Shown: positions 41,868 to 45,729 of the stretch, piece by piece
How the letters are laid out: the number at the start of each line of letters is the position of its first letter
Numbering within the stretch: position 1 is the first letter of the stretch
Assembly: GCA_012727435.1 (NCBI GenBank)
Contig: JAAYHB010000022.1
Location: 1 to 45,729 of the forward strand
DNA from: Clostridiales bacterium
GTDB taxonomy: Bacteria > Bacillota > Clostridia > Oscillospirales > CAG-272
Direction: 5' to 3'
Length of the DNA stretch: 45,729 nucleotides
Position numbers and translations under genes: made by a program
Notes under the pieces: generated by a model
The model's input: the letters and a program-made list of their open reading frames with translations, nothing else
Told to the model about the DNA's origin: nothing
Database searches by the model: none

Positions 41868-42989
41868 ATGACAAGACAGGACTATTATTATCACGAAAGG
41901 TCGGCCAAAGACCCGCGCTGGTATGACTGGAAATGGCAGTTTGCCCACCGCATTACCAACGCCGAGCAACTCTCCCGAGTGCTGCCGCTGACCGAGGAGG
42001 AAAAGCGCGACATATCAAGCTGCCTCTCCCGCTTCAGAATGGCTATCACGCCTTATTACCTTTCTCTGATAAGATCGACCGACAAGAACGACCCGGTGCT
42101 CCGCCAGTGCGTGCCCTCCATCGAGGAGACATATGACTGTCCGGACGACCTCCCCGACCCGCTCAACGAAGAGGGTGACAGCCCGGTCCCGCACATAGTT
42201 CACCGCTACCCCGACAGAGTGCTTTTCCTGGTGACCTATAAATGCTCGGTTTACTGCCGGCACTGCACCCGCCGCCGGACGGTGGGCGAGGAGGACCGGA
42301 TAATAAATGAAAAAGAACTCTCGGCGGCGCTCGGATACATAAGGCAGCACCCCGAAATCCGCGACGTTTTGATTTCGGGCGGAGACCCGTTGGTTATGAG
42401 CACAGGGCGGCTTGAGCACATTATTTCCTCGCTGCGCGCCATACCGAATGTCGATATTATCCGTATCGGTACCCGGGTGCCGGTGGTGATGCCGATGAGG
42501 ATAACAGACGAGCTGCTCGAGATGCTCAAAAAGTATCATCCCATCTGGATAAACACGCATTTCAACCATCCGAACGAAATAACCCCGGACAGCGAGCGTG
42601 CCTGCGGCATGATAGTCGACGCCGGGATTCCGCTCGGCAATCAGAGCGTGCTGCTGAAAGGTATAAACGACGACCCTGCGGTAATGAAGGAGCTCGTGCT
42701 CAAACTTGTGCATATGCGCGTGCGCCCGTACTATCTTTATCAGTGCGACCTGTCGCGCGGCATATCACATTTCAGAACAAATGTCGACGTCGGTATAAAG
42801 ATCATGCACGAGTTAACCGGTAACATATCGGGTTATGCGGTGCCCAAGTATGTCATCGACGCGCCCGGCGGGGGCGGAAAAATCCCGGTGTCCTACAACT
42901 ATGTTATCAGCAGGGACGACAGGGAAGTAGTGATGGAGAATTTCAGGGGCAAGATGTACAAATATCCACAACCGGATAAAAATGAATAA
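41868..42989 (+). CDS. Lysine 2,3-aminomutase (KamA family radical SAM, PLP)
   Basis: The product is 373 residues. The cluster ligands Cys126, Cys130 and Cys133 are in CSVYCRHC, followed by RRRTVG; SGGDPL is conserved; Lys338 in DAPGGGGK is the PLP lysine. Asp294 (QCDLS) and Asp331 (DAPGGGG) correspond to the two Asp residues that hold the substrate side-chain amine in clostridial lysine 2,3-aminomutase and that are replaced in glutamate 2,3-aminomutase. L-lysine to L-beta-lysine is thus the best prediction. It ends about 40 residues earlier than the 416-residue clostridial enzyme, in the C-terminal tail used for oligomer contacts. GGGGTGAG precedes ATG 41868. No beta-lysine acetyltransferase or lysine-fermentation genes are beside it. 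Confidence 0.88.
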   Translation: MTRQDYYYHERSAKDPRWYDWKWQFAHRITNAEQLSRVLPLTEEEKRDISSCLSRFRMAITPYYLSLIRSTDKNDPVLRQCVPSIEETYDCPDDLPDPLNEEGDSPVPHIVHRYPDRVLFLVTYKCSVYCRHCTRRRTVGEEDRIINEKELSAALGYIRQHPEIRDVLISGGDPLVMSTGRLEHIISSLRAIPNVDIIRIGTRVPVVMPMRITDELLEMLKKYHPIWINTHFNHPNEITPDSERACGMIVDAGIPLGNQSVLLKGINDDPAVMKELVLKLVHMRVRPYYLYQCDLSRGISHFRTNVDVGIKIMHELTGNISGYAVPKYVIDAPGGGGKIPVSYNYVISRDDREVVMENFRGKMYKYPQPDKNE

Positions 42990-43000
42990 AACAGAAAAAG

Positions 43001-43062
43001 CAGGGAAGAACCCTGCAAAAATGAAAACGCAGACATCACTCAAGGCGTGGTGTCTGTTTTTT
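43001..43062. terminator. Double, probably bidirectional terminator
   Basis: The first hairpin is GCAGGG (43001-43006) with CCCTGC (43012-43017), followed by AAAAA. The second is CAGACATCAC (43030-43039) with GTGGTGTCTG (43047-43056), followed by TTTTTT. On the minus strand the second hairpin is followed by CGTTTTCATTTTT, so it can also end the HEPN operon. Confidence 0.88.
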
Positions 43063-43088
43063 GTCACTGCGTTTCATGTAAAGTTGAG

Positions 43089-43544
43089 CTACTGAACACC
43101 CTCTGCTCCCGCCTCGGGACCGAAGGTTTTGAGCCAGGCAATTACCCTGAGGGTTTTTTCAAAAACCTCGCGGGCGGTATCCTCCTCGATGAAACGGTCG
43201 AGAATTTTCTGATAGGAGAAGGGATAGTCGTTTATACGATAATATGTGATGTCGATGAGCAGGTCAAGGTAATCGTTTTTCTCGGCATTAAATCGCTTGC
43301 CGTTTTCGGTTGACGAGAAGTTTTGATTATCGGCAAGCCTGTTAAGCAGAAAAACCAGATTGTCGGACTTAGGTGCTTCTTTGTGCGTGTTGTAGACTAT
43401 CAGGCCTTTGAGCAACCGTCCGACAGCGGTGAAGCAGATTGAAGCGACATACATCCAGCGTTTGGCCTTTATCATATCCTCGGCGGTGCCCATATCATAA
43501 TCGGATATCATTTCCCAGTAGCGGTATTTTTCGGTGACCGTCAC
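43089..43544 (-). CDS. HEPN-domain protein
   Basis: The product is 151 residues, helical. The N-terminal YWEMISDYDMGTAEDMIKAK and MYVASICFTAVGRLLKGLIV match the first two helices of HEPN proteins (usually W-x-x-x-A/S-x-x-D-x-x-x-A and F-x-x-x-QAxEK-x-LKA). DNLVFLLNRLA follows, and YYRINDYP at 101-108 falls where RYP or R-x4-6-H normally sits. The His of the PKTHxL segment is replaced (PKSDNL) and no R-x4-6-H RNase motif is seen. The start is GTG 43544, whose GTGA overlaps the TGA of the HD-GYP gene, 7-8 nt after a strong AAGGAGG. With an MNT protein encoded two genes upstream, it looks like the HEPN half of a HEPN/MNT pair. HepT-like toxins are RNases; activity here is uncertain. Confidence 0.75.
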   Translation of the reverse strand: MTVTEKYRYWEMISDYDMGTAEDMIKAKRWMYVASICFTAVGRLLKGLIVYNTHKEAPKSDNLVFLLNRLADNQNFSSTENGKRFNAEKNDYLDLLIDITYYRINDYPFSYQKILDRFIEEDTAREVFEKTLRVIAWLKTFGPEAGAEGVQ

Positions 43545-44506
43545 TTTTTATCCACCTCCTTCTCCTCCGATGATAATATGTTGACTTTATTGCCGCACAC
43601 CTTGTATATTTCGCCGCTGTCCACCAGCTTTTTGAGTGCCTTCACCACGCGAATATCGTAAAGGTCGGGCAAACCGAGCAGCTCCTCAACTGCTTCCTTG
43701 AAATTTTTCGGTGAATTGTAGGGACGTTTGGTGGTCATGGCGTCAAAGGAATCGGCAACCGCAATAATTCGCGACTCAAGCGGTATCTGGTCGCCGTAAA
43801 TCCCGTGCGGATACCCGGACCCGTTCATTCTCTCATGGTGGCAGAGCACGATATTTGCGATTTCCTCACCGAAACTGGGCTCTACGAGCTCTTTTGAATG
43901 TATGGGATGCTTGTATATAGCCTTGAATTCTTCCGGGGTCAGCTTTCCGGGCTTCTGCAGGATTTCGTCGGGGATATAACATTTCCCGACATCATGAAAC
44001 AGGGCTGAGAGCGCAAGCTTTTCGATGATCGAGGTGCTGCATTTCATGACGCGGCTGATTGCGACCGCATAATCCATTACGTTTTCGCAATGCTTTTGCG
44101 TGTAATGGTCTTTCTCGTCAACCTTCTTTATCAACTCGTCAAGGTTGCTGACATACATCTTGACATGCTTGAAGGTGGGCTTTGAAGTTATGTAAAGGAG
44201 TGTAACAGGTGCGGCATTACACTTTAGTATTACCGTTTTATTTATGTTTGAAAAAGAAAAAAAGTCGTTTTTGTTAAGTTTTACGACACTGTTGTCGGAC
44301 TCAAGAGTTATTTCCCCGTCGATTATATATACATATTCAGCTACACTAGCGTCTTCGGCAGGAGTCAGCATTACAAAAGCATTATCCTTTATTGTCTGGA
44401 GCATGACCTCGACACCGTGGCTCTCCCCGAGCAGAGCGAGTTGTGTCTTATTCAATCCTGGAAAATAATCCACTCCGGCACGTTTAAAAGTAAAGCCCTG
44501 AAAAAT
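43541..44506 (-). CDS. Cupin/HD-GYP cyclic-dinucleotide phosphodiesterase, likely ATT start
   Basis: The product is 321 residues from ATT 44506, or 310 from GTG 44473. A cupin-like beta domain fills about the first 110 residues (VYIIDGEITLES, KLNKNDFFSFSN). The HD-GYP domain follows: LFHDVGK with the metal-binding HD at 160-161 (GTG numbering), HHERMNGSGYP at 212-222 with intact GYP, and DSFDAMTTKRPY at 241-252. HD-GYP enzymes hydrolyse c-di-GMP. No membrane segment is seen. AAGGAGG at 44520-44514 sits 7 nt before the in-frame ATT at 44506, while GTG 44473 has no properly spaced site. The extension FQGFTFKRAGVDYFPGL reads as a natural first strand. The gene starts 27 nt after the MNT stop and overlaps HEPN by 4 nt. 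Confidence 0.85.
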   Translation of the reverse strand: MFQGFTFKRAGVDYFPGLNKTQLALLGESHGVEVMLQTIKDNAFVMLTPAEDASVAEYVYIIDGEITLESDNSVVKLNKNDFFSFSNINKTVILKCNAAPVTLLYITSKPTFKHVKMYVSNLDELIKKVDEKDHYTQKHCENVMDYAVAISRVMKCSTSIIEKLALSALFHDVGKCYIPDEILQKPGKLTPEEFKAIYKHPIHSKELVEPSFGEEIANIVLCHHERMNGSGYPHGIYGDQIPLESRIIAVADSFDAMTTKRPYNSPKNFKEAVEELLGLPDLYDIRVVKALKKLVDSGEIYKVCGNKVNILSSEEKEVDKK

Positions 44507-44533
44507 AGTGACCCCTCCTTCGCATCATGAGCA

Positions 44534-44887
44534 TCAGATGTATGATATATCCTGACCAAAAGCAACTATCTCCTCAACAATGCCCACGGGCGCATCAAGA
44601 GCTTGAACGGTGAACATAAGGATTTGAATGTCATATTTGTATTTGGCAGCGCAACGGACGGCTTGTCTGTAAAGCATGAGCAATTTGCCGGAAGCGGAAT
44701 TACGGACAAAAACAGCGATATCAATATCACTGTTTTTGCCGTAATTCCCCCTGCTATATGAGCCGAACAGAACAACCGAGACTACGTCCTCGATTTCAAA
44801 CAGCTCATTTTTAAGAAGTCTTAACGTATTGATAACACTCGATGGCACGGTCGATGCGCTGGCATTGTATTTTGCGATAACGGCCAT
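44534..44887 (-). CDS. MNT-type minimal nucleotidyltransferase
   Basis: The product is 117 residues. The polymerase-beta-type motif is exact: GSYSRGNYGKNSDID at 42-56, that is GS-x10-D-x-D with Asp54 and Asp56 as metal ligands, and a third acidic residue in YDIQILMF (Asp86). Such small MNT proteins pair with HEPN proteins. In the MntA/HepT systems the MNT acts as antitoxin by adding AMP to a tyrosine of the HEPN toxin. Here the HEPN gene is separated from it by the HD-GYP gene. ATG 44887 lies 12 nt after the stop of the secreted-protein gene with only a weak site, so translation may depend on the upstream gene. It is the second gene of the riboswitch-controlled operon. Confidence 0.88.
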   Translation of the reverse strand: MAVIAKYNASASTVPSSVINTLRLLKNELFEIEDVVSVVLFGSYSRGNYGKNSDIDIAVFVRNSASGKLLMLYRQAVRCAAKYKYDIQILMFTVQALDAPVGIVEEIVAFGQDISYI

Positions 44888-44899
44888 CTACATCCAGAA

Positions 44900-45262
44900 T
44901 CAGGTGCGGTCAATAACGATAATCGGGTCGATTTCGACCAACTGGCCGCCGACTTCATATGTAACGTACACGCAGACCGCATCAAATCCGAGTGCGTTTA
45001 TTTCAGCGATAGCTTTGGATGAAATGTTGTTGGTCACGGTAATAAGCGCATGGATATTGGGATTGGGTTTGGCCTGGAATTGGGCGACAAACTTTTCAAT
45101 TTTGGCGTTTGCTTCTTCGGCAATGCTCAGAGCAAGCTGATAATTGTCCACAGCCTTATTATTCCCGTTTTTGCCGGGAGCGGCAGCTGCAGTGAGCGAG
45201 AGCGCCGAGACGAGCATTACGGCGGTGAGAACGATGATGATGACTTTCTTGAGGGTTTTCAT
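44900..45262 (-). CDS. Small secreted protein, first gene of the riboswitch operon
   Basis: The product is 120 residues. A classical signal peptide (MKTLKKVIIIVLTAVMLVSA) ends near AAAA before PGKNGNN. The mature part is about 90 residues: an alpha-helical stretch (LALSIAEEANAKIEKFVAQF), then an Asn/Thr-rich region and strands (FDAVCVYVTYEVGGQLVEID). I do not recognise the family. ATG 45262 is chosen because GGGAGG lies 9 nt before it and only 3 nt before ATG 45268. It sits directly behind the c-di-GMP riboswitch terminator. Signal-peptide proteins are common targets of c-di-GMP riboswitches in Clostridia, where they often encode surface or adhesion proteins. Confidence 0.75.
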   Translation of the reverse strand: MKTLKKVIIIVLTAVMLVSALSLTAAAAPGKNGNNKAVDNYQLALSIAEEANAKIEKFVAQFQAKPNPNIHALITVTNNISSKAIAEINALGFDAVCVYVTYEVGGQLVEIDPIIVIDRT

Positions 45263-45279
45263 TGCCATTAACCTCCCAT

Positions 45280-45317
45280 AAAATAAAAATTTTAGATGAT
45301 TATACCAATCACCTAAA
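45280..45317 (-). terminator. Riboswitch expression-platform terminator
   Basis: On the minus strand, TTTAGGTGATT (45317-45307) pairs with AATCATCTAAA (45301-45291), 11 bp with one G-T pair and a 5-nt loop, followed by ATTTTTATTTT. It lies between the aptamer and the GGGAGG of the secreted-protein gene, so c-di-GMP binding can decide between termination and read-through. The direction (on or off) could not be settled by eye. Confidence 0.85.
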
Positions 45318-45343
45318 TACTAAACCCCTCTGATATGAAGTTT

Positions 45344-45445
45344 AATATGTCGGTAACTGGCTGCCATAGGCGGATAACCGCCCTTAGACCCTATAGCTTC
45401 GCGCCCCTGCCTTTCGACAAGTTAGCCTTTGCGTGGGGATATATT
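45344..45445 (-). ncRNA. c-di-GMP-I (GEMM-I) riboswitch aptamer
   Basis: Read on the minus strand from 45445. The conserved CACGCAAAGGCTAAC is followed by stem CTTGTC-GAAA-GGCAGG with the GAAA tetraloop, then GCGCGAAGC (GACGCAAAGC in the consensus), TCTAAG and TATGG forming the 11-nt tetraloop receptor around the GGCGG-TTAT-CCGCC hairpin, and a final GCCAGTTACCG. The outer P1 is AATATATC with GACATATT, with one mismatch. The base matching G20 of the Vibrio Vc2 aptamer is G, which points to c-di-GMP rather than the cGAMP-binding variant with A20. A competing perfect hairpin (GGATATAT/ATATATCC, plus 45437-45457) covers the 5' side of P1. Confidence 0.9.
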
Positions 45446-45464
45446 TGGCATATATCCGTGCATA

Positions 45465-45493
45465 ATGTTACCATCAATTTTTATGCTTGTCAA
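45465..45493 (-). promoter_or_regulatory. Promoter of the c-di-GMP riboswitch operon
   Basis: On the minus strand, TTGACA (45493-45488), 17 nt, TAACAT (45470-45465). Transcription would start near 45458, right at the 5' side of the aptamer, with a leader of about 195 nt to the first gene. Confidence 0.75.
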
Positions 45494-45610
45494 TATCATT
45501 TAGGATTTTTCTTAACAAAATTTTATATATTTTTCAATATAATTCGCACTCCTTGTCATATTATGGCGGATCACCCGGTATAGCAATATCTGGTTGATGC
45601 CAAGTATTTA

Positions 45611-45684
45611 TTGCAAAATAGAAACGGACAAAGTTGCAAAAAAAATTCCCCAGTTTTGCAACTATGAATTCCCCACTATTGCAA
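45611..45684. repeat. Phased TTGCAA array at the right edge
   Basis: TTGCAA, itself palindromic, occurs at 45611, 45634, 45656 and 45679, spaced 23, 22 and 23 bp. The last two units extend into direct repeats AATTCCCCAGTTTTGCAA (45644-45661) and AATTCCCCACTATTGCAA (45667-45684). It could be a multi-site operator or transposase-binding sites of an element starting beyond the window. No gene is seen from 45494 to the right edge. Confidence 0.6.
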
Positions 45685-45729
45685 AAGGCCATTGAAGGCA
45701 CCACACCAAAATAATATCCTTGTGATTGA

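Noticed and set aside
41868-42989. Glutamate 2,3-aminomutase
   Set aside because: Both Asp residues that bind the lysine side-chain amine are kept (294 and 331); the glutamate enzyme has Lys and Asn there.
45344-45445. cGAMP-specific GEMM-Ib riboswitch
   Set aside because: The base at the position equal to G20 of the c-di-GMP aptamer is G, not the A that marks the cGAMP variant.
45611-45729. A confirmed insertion-sequence end
   Set aside because: Repeats are present but no transposase, terminal repeat pair or target duplication can be seen before the window ends.

Overview
The window reads as a chromosomal segment of an anaerobic Firmicute of class Clostridia, probably an uncultured Oscillospirales-like gut or rumen lineage. 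The signs are strong AGGAGG ribosome binding sites with some TTG/GTG starts, many TTGACA-N17-TATAAT promoters, the orders radical SAM-smc-ftsY and hrcA-grpE-dnaK-dnaJ-prmA-rsmE, lysine 2,3-aminomutase, lipoprotein sugar-binding proteins, and a c-di-GMP-I riboswitch of Gram-positive style. I found no rRNA, tRNA or CRISPR array. The placement is inference from gene content; no marker gene was searched.

Layout. 1-9.7 kb is accessory. It holds a sugar-binding lipoprotein (cut by the window start) behind an FAD oxidoreductase, a divergent AraC regulator, a BspA-type LRR/metallo-beta-lactamase fusion, a secreted serpin lipoprotein, a short-chain dehydrogenase behind a long leader, a histidine phosphatase, and a second sugar-binding lipoprotein broken by one in-frame TAG. 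9.9-17 kb has an M20 amidohydrolase and then radical SAM-smc-ftsY. 17-18.6 kb has an SGNH-like protein with Cys in place of the nucleophile Ser, and a small lipoprotein. 18.7-25.6 kb is the HrcA/CIRCE heat-shock operon continuing into the prmA and rsmE methyltransferases. 25.7-29.7 kb has a CdaR-type regulator, an S41 protease, greA and a membrane-anchored unknown. 29.8-39.6 kb has lacZ (minus) divergent from an rsuA-type pseudouridine synthase, then uvrB, tex and an orphan MsmX/UgpC-type sugar ABC ATPase. 39.8-43 kb has a TauE/SafE permease divergent from an ATP-grasp ligase plus KamA pair.

The most interesting region is the last 2.6 kb, on the minus strand. A promoter leads into a c-di-GMP-I riboswitch with an intrinsic terminator. 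Behind it is a tightly packed operon: a small secreted protein, an MNT nucleotidyltransferase, a cupin/HD-GYP phosphodiesterase and a HEPN protein. The layout puts an HD-GYP enzyme, expected to degrade c-di-GMP, inside a HEPN/MNT-type (toxin-antitoxin-like) pair and under c-di-GMP control. The HD-GYP gene appears to start at a rare ATT codon, and the HEPN protein lacks the usual R-x4-6-H RNase motif. I know of no described system with this arrangement, but I could not search for one.

Several transporter parts are orphans here: two sugar-binding proteins and one ATPase, with no permeases in the window. The ATPase may serve several sugar importers encoded elsewhere.
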